Of a stretch of 35,624 bases of DNA, positions 24,202 to 31,008 are shown in pieces; positions within the stretch are counted from its first letter, which is position 1, and each line of letters opens with the position of its first letter. Below the pieces are notes generated by a model. It saw nothing but the letters and a program-made list of their open reading frames with translations, did no database searches and was not told the origin of the DNA. The position numbers and the translations under genes are program-made. Source of the DNA: JBBDIK01 sp964640385 (GTDB lineage Bacteria > Actinomycetota > UBA4738 > JBBDHU01). The stretch covers positions 1 through 35,624 of the forward strand of contig CAZXFL010000019.1 of NCBI GenBank assembly GCA_964640385.1, given 5' to 3'.

Positions 24202-25116
24202 GTGTTCCTCGGCAACGACCGATGGTCGGTGCCTTCCCTCGATGCCCTCGCCGATTCCCATCACGCGGTGATCGCAGTCCTCACGCGTACCCCGCGACCG
24301 GCGCGCCGCGGAACGGCTACCGAGCCGACGCCGGTGGCGACGGCCGCCCGAGACCGTTCGTTGCCACTCGTGGAGACGCCGACGGTGACGGAGGCGGCGG
24401 GCCTTGAGGCGATCCGAGACGCGCATCCGGATATCATCGTGGTGGTCGCGTTCGGGGAGATCCTGCCTCCCGCGGTGCTGGAGCTTGCCCCCGGAGGCGC
24501 GGTCAACGTGCACTTCTCACTCCTGCCGAGGTACCGGGGGGCGAGCCCCGTCCAGCACGCACTGATCGACGGACTCACCGGAACGGGTGTCACGACGATG
24601 CTGCTCGACGAGGGGATGGACACCGGGCCGATCCTGCTGCAACGCGGCGTGCCCATCGCTGCGACCGACGACGCCGGGGCCCTCGGGGCGCGCCTTTCCT
24701 CCGTCGGCGGTGAGTTGCTCGTCGAGACCCTGGAGGCGATGGCGGGCGGGTCGCTCGAGCCCCGGGCTCAGGACGCGGAGGATGCATCGTTGGCACCGCG
24801 GCTGTCGGCCGCCGACCGCGTCCTCGATTGGTCTCGGCCGGCCGCCGAGGTGGTGGGGAGGATCCGGGCCTTCGCACCGGGTCCGGGCGCCCGTACCAGC
24901 TTCCGGGGATCGGCTTTGAAGGTCCTGCGGGCCGAAGCGGTCTCGGGTTCGGGCGAACCCGGAACGCTCCTGCTGCCTGCAGGTGATGAGCCGGTGGTGG
25001 CGGCAGGGGAGGGCTCCGTGCGGCTCCTCGACGTGGCGCCGGCAGGACGGAAGCGGATGGCGGCGGACGCATTCTGGCGCGGCGCCCGGCCGCGGGCCGG
25101 CGAGACCGTGGGGTGA
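24202..25116 (+). CDS. fmt: Methionyl-tRNA formyltransferase
   Basis: Formylates initiator Met-tRNA. 304 residues from the GTG at 24202. The N-terminal Rossmann-like domain contains VNVHFSLLPRYRGASPVQHAL (catalytic Asn and His) and TTMLLDEGMDTGPIL (catalytic Asp); the C-terminal OB fold follows from about 205. The GTG start gives MFLGNDRWSVPSL and drops the first three residues of the usual MRVVFLG strand. A CTG at 24193 in frame would give exactly that N-terminus, so the true start may be CTG. The GTPEFA loop of the family reads GNDRWS here. Confidence 0.93.
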   Translation: MFLGNDRWSVPSLDALADSHHAVIAVLTRTPRPARRGTATEPTPVATAARDRSLPLVETPTVTEAAGLEAIRDAHPDIIVVVAFGEILPPAVLELAPGGAVNVHFSLLPRYRGASPVQHALIDGLTGTGVTTMLLDEGMDTGPILLQRGVPIAATDDAGALGARLSSVGGELLVETLEAMAGGSLEPRAQDAEDASLAPRLSAADRVLDWSRPAAEVVGRIRAFAPGPGARTSFRGSALKVLRAEAVSGSGEPGTLLLPAGDEPVVAAGEGSVRLLDVAPAGRKRMAADAFWRGARPRAGETVG

Positions 25117-25143
25117 GGTCCCGCGCGCACCGGTCGGCACCGG

Positions 25144-25149
25144 TAGGAT
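25144..25149 (+). promoter_or_regulatory. Leaderless-type -10 box of rpe
   Basis: TAGGAT ends 6 bases before the GTG at 25156, the same geometry as at aroC. The 39 bases between fmt and rpe have no good Shine-Dalgarno sequence, apart from a weak AGGATAGG that overlaps this box. Confidence 0.4.
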
Positions 25150-25155
25150 AGGCAC

Positions 25156-25818
25156 GTGGGAAAGCTCGCCGCGTCCATCCTTGCGGCCGACTTCGCGAGC
25201 CTCGGAGCGCAGGTCGCCCTGGTCGAGCCACACGTCGACGTCTTCCATATCGACGTGATGGACGGGCAGTTCGTGCCGCCGATCACGCTCGGCGGGGTCG
25301 TCGTGAAGTCCCTTCGGCCGCACACGTCCCGCACGTTCCACGGGCATCTGATGATCGAGAACCCCGAGGGCCAATTCGATGAACTCGCCGCCGCCGGCCT
25401 GGACATCGTGTCGTTCCACCTCGAGGCCGTCACCGACGCGTGGCCGTTGATCCAGAAGGCGCGGGGCGCCGATATGGGGGTCGGCCTGACGATCAACATG
25501 GAGACGCCCGTGGAGGATGTCTTCCCCTACCTGGACGACGTCGACGACGTGATGTTGATGAGCATCCGCCCGGGCTGGTCGGGACAGGAGCTGAACCCGG
25601 CGGTGTTCGACCGGGTGGAGGCCGTCCGGGCCGAGCTGGACCGTCGAGGGCTCCAGGCGGACGTCGAGGTCGACGGGGGGATCACGCTGGACAACGCCCG
25701 TCGGGCGATGGATGCGGGGGCGAGCGTCCTCATCGCCGCGTCGGCTATCTTCTGGGCACCAGATCCGGCGGGAGCCGCACGGGCGTTCGCCGAGATCGCC
25801 GGAGGAGGGGGACCGTGA
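25156..25818 (+). CDS. rpe: Ribulose-phosphate 3-epimerase
   Basis: Interconverts ribulose 5-phosphate and xylulose 5-phosphate in the pentose phosphate pathway. 220-residue TIM barrel with metal ligands in VFHIDVMDGQFVP and FHGHLMI, VSFHLEA, the phosphate loop MSIRPGWSGQELNP and VEVDGGITLDNA with the catalytic Asp. Length is normal. It overlaps the downstream regulator gene by GTGA. The usual NPGFGGQ loop reads RPGWSGQ, a mild variation. Confidence 0.95.
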   Translation: MGKLAASILAADFASLGAQVALVEPHVDVFHIDVMDGQFVPPITLGGVVVKSLRPHTSRTFHGHLMIENPEGQFDELAAAGLDIVSFHLEAVTDAWPLIQKARGADMGVGLTINMETPVEDVFPYLDDVDDVMLMSIRPGWSGQELNPAVFDRVEAVRAELDRRGLQADVEVDGGITLDNARRAMDAGASVLIAASAIFWAPDPAGAARAFAEIAGGGGP

Positions 25819-26786
25819 GCGAGCAGATCCTCGTCGTGGACGACGATCCAGATATCGCCCGGTTCGTTGAGGTGAACCTCCGTTCCGCCGGCTACGACGT
25901 CGCGGTCGCCTCCGACGGGGAGGAAGCGCTGGAGCGCGCGACGGAGCTCCGACCCGACCTGGTCCTGCTCGACGTGATGATGCCTCGGATCGACGGCTTC
26001 GAGGTGGCGCAGCGCTTGCGGCGGAACCCGCAGACCGCGAACACCAGCATCATCATGCTGACGGCGAAGGCGCTCTCGACCGATAAGGTCCTCGGCCTCA
26101 CGGCGGGCGCCGACGACTACATCATCAAGCCGTTCGATCCCATCGAGCTCCTCGCCCGAGTCAAGGGAACCTTGCGGCGGGCTCGCGAGATGCGCAACCT
26201 GTCGCCGCTCACGGGGCTGCCCGGCAACATCCGGATCCAGGAGGAGATCGAGCGGATGGTGCAGGACGAGGTCCCGTTCGCCGTCCTGTACTGCGACCTG
26301 GACGACTTCAAGGCGTACAACGACCACCGCGGGTTCGTGCAGGGCGACCGGCTGATCCAGGCCACCGCGCGGATGATCCAGGACGCGGTGCTCGAGCTCG
26401 CCGGCCCGGAGGGTTTCGTGGGACACGTCGGCGGCGACGACTTCGTCGCCGTCCTTCCGCCCGAGGCAGCGACGCAGGCCGCTCAGCATATCGTCACCCG
26501 TTTCCAGGAAGACGTGAAGGAGTTCTACGCGCGCGAGGATCTCGAGCGCGGGTATGTCGAGGTGGTCGACCGCCGCGGCGAACAGCAGAAGATGCCGCTG
26601 GTCGCGATCTCGGTCGGCGTGGCATCGACCGACAAGCGGAACTTCGGGCACTACGTCGAGGCGGTGAACGTGGCGACCGAGATGAAGCAGTACGCGAAGC
26701 GGCAAACGGGGTCGTCCTTCGCGATGGACCGCCGCTCGATCGAACCGGATCAGCCAAGCGAGGAACCGCTGGTCAGCGGTCCTTAG
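25815..26786 (+). CDS. Response regulator with GGDEF-type output domain (GGDDF variant)
   Basis: 323 residues. An N-terminal CheY-like receiver (1-120) has the acidic pocket DDD (9-11), phospho-acceptor Asp53 in LLDVMMP, Thr83 and Lys105 in IIKPF. A GGDEF-fold domain follows (about 130-305): SPLTGLPGN, CDLDDFKAYNDHRGFVQGD and VGGDDFVAVLP (206-210 GGDDF). The active-site fourth residue is Asp instead of Glu and no RxxD inhibitory site precedes it, so diguanylate cyclase activity is uncertain; a receptor or structural role is possible. The GTG overlaps the rpe stop. No kinase gene adjoins; the nearest kinase-like module is the fused one at 32092-33573. Confidence 0.88.
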   Translation: MSEQILVVDDDPDIARFVEVNLRSAGYDVAVASDGEEALERATELRPDLVLLDVMMPRIDGFEVAQRLRRNPQTANTSIIMLTAKALSTDKVLGLTAGADDYIIKPFDPIELLARVKGTLRRAREMRNLSPLTGLPGNIRIQEEIERMVQDEVPFAVLYCDLDDFKAYNDHRGFVQGDRLIQATARMIQDAVLELAGPEGFVGHVGGDDFVAVLPPEAATQAAQHIVTRFQEDVKEFYAREDLERGYVEVVDRRGEQQKMPLVAISVGVASTDKRNFGHYVEAVNVATEMKQYAKRQTGSSFAMDRRSIEPDQPSEEPLVSGP

Positions 26787-26824
26787 GCACGCGCCAGCTC
26801 CACAGAACCGCCATCCACCAGGGG

Positions 26825-26853
26825 TTCCCGGCCTCGCGGCACCGCCGTATACT
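26825..26853 (+). promoter_or_regulatory. Promoter of the riboflavin operon
   Basis: TATACT at 26848-26853 is a good -10 box; a weak TTCCCG (26825-26830) sits 17 bases upstream. Transcription would begin near 26860, just ahead of the FMN aptamer. Confidence 0.55.
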
Positions 26854-26865
26854 TCAGGGGTAACT

Positions 26866-26990
26866 CGTCTTCGGGGCGGGGTGGAAATCCCCACCGGCGG
26901 TGAAAGTCCGCGACCCCGTCGCCGCCAGCGACGGGTGGACCCGGTGAGATTCCGGGACCGACCGTGAGAGTCGGGAAGGGAGAGGACGGG
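26866..26990 (+). ncRNA. FMN riboswitch (RFN element)
   Basis: The conserved RFN blocks appear in order: TCTTCGGGGCGGGGTG, AAATCCCCACCGGCGGT, AAAGTCCGCGACCC, then a variable hairpin, GGACCCGGTGAGATTCCGGG, ACCGACCGTGAGAGTC and GGGAAGGGAGAGGAC. It lies directly upstream of ribD. FMN binding lowers expression of the operon. A GC-rich hairpin (GGCGCGG at 27000-27006 with CC and GCGCC at 27013-27020) follows but has no T-tract, so control is probably at translation initiation, as usual in Actinobacteria. Confidence 0.96.
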
Positions 26991-27057
26991 TCGTGCTTCG
27001 GCGCGGTGTTCGCCTGCGCCTTCGCTCGCCCATCCACGCTCCGGGAAAGGTTCGTTG

Positions 27058-28161
27058 GTGGACGACGCGACGTACATCCGGAGAACCCTCGAGCTTGCTG
27101 CGCGCGGCACGGGGCTCGTCTCGCCCAACCCGCTGGTGGGCGCTGTCGTGGTCTCGTCCGACGGTTCGATCGTGGGCGAAGGCTGGCACGAGGGTCCGGG
27201 CCGGCCGCATGCCGAGCACCAGGCGCTGGCGGCCGCCGGCGTACAGGCCCGCGGTGCGACCCTGTACGTCTCGCTCGAGCCCTGCAACCACTACGGACGA
27301 ACGCCCCCCTGTACCGAGGCGATCCTGGACGCCGGCATCGCCCGTGCGGTGGTGGCTATCGCCGACCCGAACCCCGAGGTAGCCGGCGGGGGCTTCCGGC
27401 ACCTGCGCGAGCGTGGGGTGGAATGCTTCGACGGCGTCCTGGCCGACGAGGCCGAACGTCGGAACCGGCCGTTCTTCACCCACATGCGCACCGGGCGGCC
27501 CTGGGTCGTCCTCAAGACCGCCGCGACCCTCGACGGGAAGATCGCGGCCCGGGACGGGTCCTCGACCTGGATCACCTCCGAGGCGTCCCGAGGCGAGGTC
27601 CACCGGATGCGCGCGGCGTCGGACGCGATCCTCGTCGGTTCGGGAACCGTGATCGCCGACGATCCGCACCTGACCGTCCGCGACCCCGCCTACGGCGGCG
27701 CTCCGCCGCTCAGGATCGTGGTGGATGCCTCCGGCCGGCTGCCGGCTCGCGGCAACCTCTTCGACGGCGCGGCTCCGACGATGATCGCGACCACGACCGC
27801 ATCGTCGGAGGACGCGCAGGATGCGTGGACGATCGGCGGCGCCGAGGTCCTGGTCTGCGATACCGATGACGAGGGTGGCGTTTCCCTGGCAGATCTGTTC
27901 TCCCGGCTGGGCAAGCGAGACGTGCAGTCGGTCCTCGTCGAGGGCGGTGCCACGGTGGCGGATCGCGCGATCCGCGGCGGTCACGTGGACGAGATCGTGG
28001 TCTTCTTCGCGCCGAAACTCCTGGGTGGCGCCGAGGCGCCGGGGATCGTCGGTGGGCGGGGGTTCGACACGCTCGTCGACGCGCAGCAGCTGGACATCAC
28101 GGCCGTCGAACGGCTGGGGCCCGACCTGAAGGTGGTGGCGGATGTTCACCGGGATCGTTGA
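27058..28161 (+). CDS. ribD: Bifunctional riboflavin biosynthesis deaminase/reductase
   Basis: Deaminates and then reduces the pyrimidine intermediate after GTP cyclohydrolase II. 367 residues. The deaminase domain has HAEHQAL and PCNHYGRTPPCTE (zinc His and Cys residues, catalytic Glu) and the start SPNPLVGAVVV. The reductase domain (from about 147) has VVLKTAATLDGKIA, ASDAILVGSGTVIADDP and VLVEGGATVADRAI. GGGAAAGG (27043-27050) is 7 bases from the GTG at 27058, so that start is favoured over the TTG one codon upstream. First gene under the FMN riboswitch. Confidence 0.95.
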   Translation: MDDATYIRRTLELAARGTGLVSPNPLVGAVVVSSDGSIVGEGWHEGPGRPHAEHQALAAAGVQARGATLYVSLEPCNHYGRTPPCTEAILDAGIARAVVAIADPNPEVAGGGFRHLRERGVECFDGVLADEAERRNRPFFTHMRTGRPWVVLKTAATLDGKIAARDGSSTWITSEASRGEVHRMRAASDAILVGSGTVIADDPHLTVRDPAYGGAPPLRIVVDASGRLPARGNLFDGAAPTMIATTTASSEDAQDAWTIGGAEVLVCDTDDEGGVSLADLFSRLGKRDVQSVLVEGGATVADRAIRGGHVDEIVVFFAPKLLGGAEAPGIVGGRGFDTLVDAQQLDITAVERLGPDLKVVADVHRDR

Positions 28162-28732
28162 GGAACGCGGCCGTGTGATCGAAGCCGGACTTGCGCGGAT
28201 CGTGGTCGAGGCGTCGGTGGTCGATCGGGATGCCGACGTGGGCGCGTCCATCGCCGTGAACGGGGTGTGCCTCACCGTGGTCGAGCACACCGGCGGCAAG
28301 CTCGCCTTCGACGTGTCGCCCGAGACGCGTTCCCGGACGACGCTCGGCGAGCTGCGCGAGGGCGATCCGGTCAACCTGGAGCGACCCGTCACCCTGACCA
28401 CCCGCCTCGGCGGGCACCTCGTGCAGGGACACGTCGACGCGGTCGGGGCGGTCCGCGCGATCGAGCCGGACGCCGGTGGGGGTGCAACCGTCACGGTTGC
28501 GGTTCCGAACGAGCTCCTGCGTTACCTCGTCGAGAAGGGCTCGGTCACGGTCGACGGCATCAGCTTGACCGTCGCCGGACTGACCGAGGATGCGTTCTCG
28601 GTCGCGCTCATCCCCCATACCCTCGCCGTCACCACGCTGGGCGACACGCGGCCCGGCGACCACGTGAACCTGGAAGTCGACGTCATCGCGAGATACGCGG
28701 AGTCCCTGATGGAGAACGGAGAACGAGCATGA
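28142..28732 (+). CDS. ribE: Riboflavin synthase alpha subunit
   Basis: Dismutates two 6,7-dimethyl-8-ribityllumazines to riboflavin. 196 residues made of two lumazine-binding barrels: MFTGIVEERGRV, SIAVNGVCLTVVE, LGGHLVQGHVDAVG in the first; EKGSVTVDGISLTVAG, IPHTLAVTTLG in the second. The ATG lies 20 bases inside ribD, so the two are coupled. Confidence 0.95.
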   Translation: MFTGIVEERGRVIEAGLARIVVEASVVDRDADVGASIAVNGVCLTVVEHTGGKLAFDVSPETRSRTTLGELREGDPVNLERPVTLTTRLGGHLVQGHVDAVGAVRAIEPDAGGGATVTVAVPNELLRYLVEKGSVTVDGISLTVAGLTEDAFSVALIPHTLAVTTLGDTRPGDHVNLEVDVIARYAESLMENGERA

Positions 28733-29988
28733 CCAGTCACGAAGTAGACCGATCGGTGTTCTCGACGATCGAGGAGGCCGTCGAAGACATCCGTGCAGGG
28801 AAGATGGTGATCGTCGTTGACGACGCCGATCGCGAGAACGAGGGTGACTTCATCATGGCCGCGGAGGCCGTTACCCCCGAGGCGATCAACTTCATGGTCA
28901 CCCACGGCCGGGGGATCGTCTGCGTGCCCATCGCCGGTTGGCGGCTCGACGAGCTGCGTGTGCCCTTGATGGTGCCCCAGCCTGAGGAAGGGCACGAGAC
29001 CGCGTTCGCCGTCTCGATCGACGCGAAGATCGGCGTGACGACGGGGACGAGCGCCCACGATCGGGCGGCGACCATCAAGGCCGTCGCCGATCCCTCGGTG
29101 ACGCACGCGGATATCCGCATGCCCGGCCACGTGTTCCCGCTCCGTCCGCAGGAGGGCGGCGTGCTCCGACGGGCCGGGCACACCGAAGCCGCCGTGGACC
29201 TGGCCAACCTGGCCGGCATGTTCCCGGCAGGGGTGATCTGCGAGGTCATGCACCCGGACGGCACGATGGCCCGCATGGACGAGCTGGTCCGGGTCGCCCG
29301 CGAACACGAACTGAGGTTGATCTCGATCGCCGAACTGATCGAGTACCGACGTCATCGGGAGAAGTTGATCAAGCATGTAGCCGACGCTGCGATCCCGACG
29401 CCGTACGGCGAGTTCAAGGCGATGGCCTACGAGAGCGAAGTCGACCAGCGGGTACACGTGGTGATGCAGCTGGGCGACATCGAGGATGGGAATGACATCC
29501 TGGTCCGCGTCCACTCCGAGTGCTTGACCGGGGACGTGTTCGGATCTCTGCGGTGCGATTGCGGGCAACAGCTGGATGCGGCGTTCGCGGCGATCGGCCG
29601 GGAGGGCAGAGGCGTCGTCCTGTACATCCGGGGTCACGAGGGACGCGCGATCGGTCTGACCCACAAACTCCGGGCCTACCGGCTCCAGGAAGAGGGCAAG
29701 GACACCGTCGAAGCGAACGTCGAACTCGGGTTCCCGCCGGATCCTCGCGATTACGGGATCGGCGCGCAGATCCTGTACGACATCGGGGTGCGCTCCATGC
29801 GGCTGCTCACCAATAACCCGGGCAAGCGAGCGGGTCTCGAGGGTTACGGGTTGTCGATCGTCGAACGGATCCCGCTCGAGAGCGCTCCGACCAAGGAGAA
29901 CATCGAGTACCTGCGGGCGAAACGGGAGAAGCTGGGACACCTGCTCGAGAACCTGGACGAGCCGGCGGGGGCGGACCTGTCCTCATGA
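28729..29988 (+). CDS. ribBA: Bifunctional DHBP synthase/GTP cyclohydrolase II
   Basis: Supplies both starting branches of riboflavin synthesis. 419 residues. The RibB half (1-205) has DDADRENEGDFIMAAE, THGRGIVCVPI and RRAGHTEAAVDLA. The RibA half (about 210-419) has VRVHSECLTGDVFGSLRCDCG with three zinc Cys, LYIRGHEGRAIGL and RDYGIGAQILYDIGV, LLTNNPGK. Both halves retain catalytic residues. ATGA overlap with ribE. Confidence 0.97.
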   Translation: MTSHEVDRSVFSTIEEAVEDIRAGKMVIVVDDADRENEGDFIMAAEAVTPEAINFMVTHGRGIVCVPIAGWRLDELRVPLMVPQPEEGHETAFAVSIDAKIGVTTGTSAHDRAATIKAVADPSVTHADIRMPGHVFPLRPQEGGVLRRAGHTEAAVDLANLAGMFPAGVICEVMHPDGTMARMDELVRVAREHELRLISIAELIEYRRHREKLIKHVADAAIPTPYGEFKAMAYESEVDQRVHVVMQLGDIEDGNDILVRVHSECLTGDVFGSLRCDCGQQLDAAFAAIGREGRGVVLYIRGHEGRAIGLTHKLRAYRLQEEGKDTVEANVELGFPPDPRDYGIGAQILYDIGVRSMRLLTNNPGKRAGLEGYGLSIVERIPLESAPTKENIEYLRAKREKLGHLLENLDEPAGADLSS

Positions 29989-30464
29989 GGACGCTCGAGG
30001 GCGAGGTCCGAGGACGGGGACGGCGGATCGCGGTCGTCGCGGCCCGGTTCAACGGGCTGGTCGTGCAGCGACTCGTCGAAGGCGCCGACGTCTGCCTGCG
30101 GAAGTTCGAGGTCTCCGACGAGGACGTCGATCTGGCGTGGGTTCCCGGATGCTTCGAGCTCCCGATGGTAGCCGGGCGGCTCGCTGCGAGCGGGGACTAC
30201 GACGCGGTGATCTGTCTCGGCGCGGTCATCCGCGGTGAGACGGCGCACTTCGAGTACGTGGCGGAGGCGGCTGCGACGGGGATCCGGGAGGCGTCTCGCC
30301 GGACAGGCGTGCCGGTGATCTTCGGCGTCCTGACGACCGAGACGCTGGAGCAAGCGATGGACCGGGCGGGCGGTTCCCATGGCAACAAGGGATGGGACGC
30401 GGCGCAGGCGGCCCTCGAGATGGCCGGTCTCCTGGAGTTCCTGCCGAAGGAGCGTTCAGGATGA
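29985..30464 (+). CDS. ribH: 6,7-dimethyl-8-ribityllumazine synthase
   Basis: Condenses the pyrimidine and butanone phosphate precursors, normally as a pentamer or 60-mer shell. 159 residues with AARFNGLVVQRLVEGA, VPGCFELPMVAGRLA, CLGAVIRGETAHFEYVA (catalytic His) and FGVLTTETLEQAMDRAGG followed by GNKGWDAA. Overlaps ribBA by ATGA and the cupin gene by ATGA. Confidence 0.96.
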   Translation: MRTLEGEVRGRGRRIAVVAARFNGLVVQRLVEGADVCLRKFEVSDEDVDLAWVPGCFELPMVAGRLAASGDYDAVICLGAVIRGETAHFEYVAEAAATGIREASRRTGVPVIFGVLTTETLEQAMDRAGGSHGNKGWDAAQAALEMAGLLEFLPKERSG

Positions 30465-30811
30465 TCATCGAGAAGCCGTGGGGCAAGGTCGTGACCTACG
30501 CGCTGAACCAGCCGTCCTCGGTGCGGGTGATCACGATCGAGCCGGGCGAGTCCTCAAGCGAGCACTACCACCGGTTGCGCGACGAGATGTGGGTCGTGCT
30601 GGACCCGGGGCTGACGGTCCAGATCGGGAACAAGACCGTCGAGGCATCACCCGGCGAGGAGTTCGTCGTGTCCTCCGAGGAGCCACATCGCATCGTGAAC
30701 GTCGGCGAGACGCGCGGCCGGGTCCTCGAGATCGCCTACGGCTACACCACCGAGGACGATCTCTTCCGTCTCCAGGACGACTACGGGCGGCCGCTGGAGC
30801 CGGAGTGGTAG
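30461..30811 (+). CDS. Single-domain cupin, phosphomannose isomerase type II-like
   Basis: 116 residues with one cupin fold: the first motif PGESSSEHYHRLRDEMWVVLDPG (metal His, His and Glu) and the second motif PGEEFVVSSEEPHRIVNVG (His). It resembles the C-terminal isomerase domain of ManC-type bifunctional enzymes (starts EKPWGK), without the nucleotidyltransferase half. It overlaps ribH by ATGA, so it is transcribed under the FMN riboswitch. Its substrate is unknown; a role in flavin metabolism is only suggested by position, and a sugar-phosphate isomerase is the plain reading. Confidence 0.75.
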   Translation: MIIEKPWGKVVTYALNQPSSVRVITIEPGESSSEHYHRLRDEMWVVLDPGLTVQIGNKTVEASPGEEFVVSSEEPHRIVNVGETRGRVLEIAYGYTTEDDLFRLQDDYGRPLEPEW

Positions 30812-30897
30812 GGAGCGTTCCGGCAGGTCACGGGCGGTGCCGGCGGGACCCGGAGACACCCCGGTCAACCTCCCGCGCCGAAGCCAGGCACGTCGCA

Positions 30898-30927
30898 TCG
30901 ACACCCGCCCAGGTCAGCCCCTATACT
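30898..30927 (+). promoter_or_regulatory. Promoter of the infC-rpmI-rplT operon
   Basis: TCGACA (30898-30903), an 18-base spacer and TATACT (30922-30927) form one of the best promoters in the window. The predicted start at about 30934-30935 is next to or at a GTG. The rest of 30812-30897, after the cupin gene, holds no ORF and no clear terminator. Confidence 0.65.
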
Positions 30928-30936
30928 GCGCCCTGT

Positions 30937-31002
30937 GTGAAGATGCTTCCCTGGCGGCGCCGGCGAACCTTCGTCGGTGCCTTTTTCTCAGGACGGAGGT
31001 GA
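30937..31002 (+). CDS. infC leader peptide ORF (21 codons, possibly leaderless)
   Basis: From the GTG at 30937, 9 bases after the -10 box, a 21-codon frame (VKMLPW, four arginines, TFVGAF, FSGRR) runs to a TGA at 31000-31002. An ATG at 30943 gives 19 residues. No Shine-Dalgarno sequence precedes either start. The frame covers the whole terminator hairpin at 30956-30981, with the run of four Arg codons in its left arm, and its stop lies in the infC ribosome site. This is also the infC reading frame. Function as a regulatory leader is inferred. Confidence 0.5.
   Translation: MKMLPWRRRRTFVGAFFSGRR
30956..30986 (+). terminator. Attenuator-type intrinsic terminator upstream of infC
   Basis: GGCGCCGGCGA (30956-30966) pairs with TCGTCGGTGCC (30971-30981) over 11 bp, including two G-U pairs, with an ACCT loop, followed at once by TTTTT (30982-30986). 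It lies between the operon promoter and the infC ribosome site GGAGGTGA (30995-31002), so it can only act on the infC operon's own transcripts. Attenuation of infC operons in response to L20 is known in Bacillus; the RNA here looks different. Confidence 0.75.
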
Positions 31003-31008
31003 TGCGGG

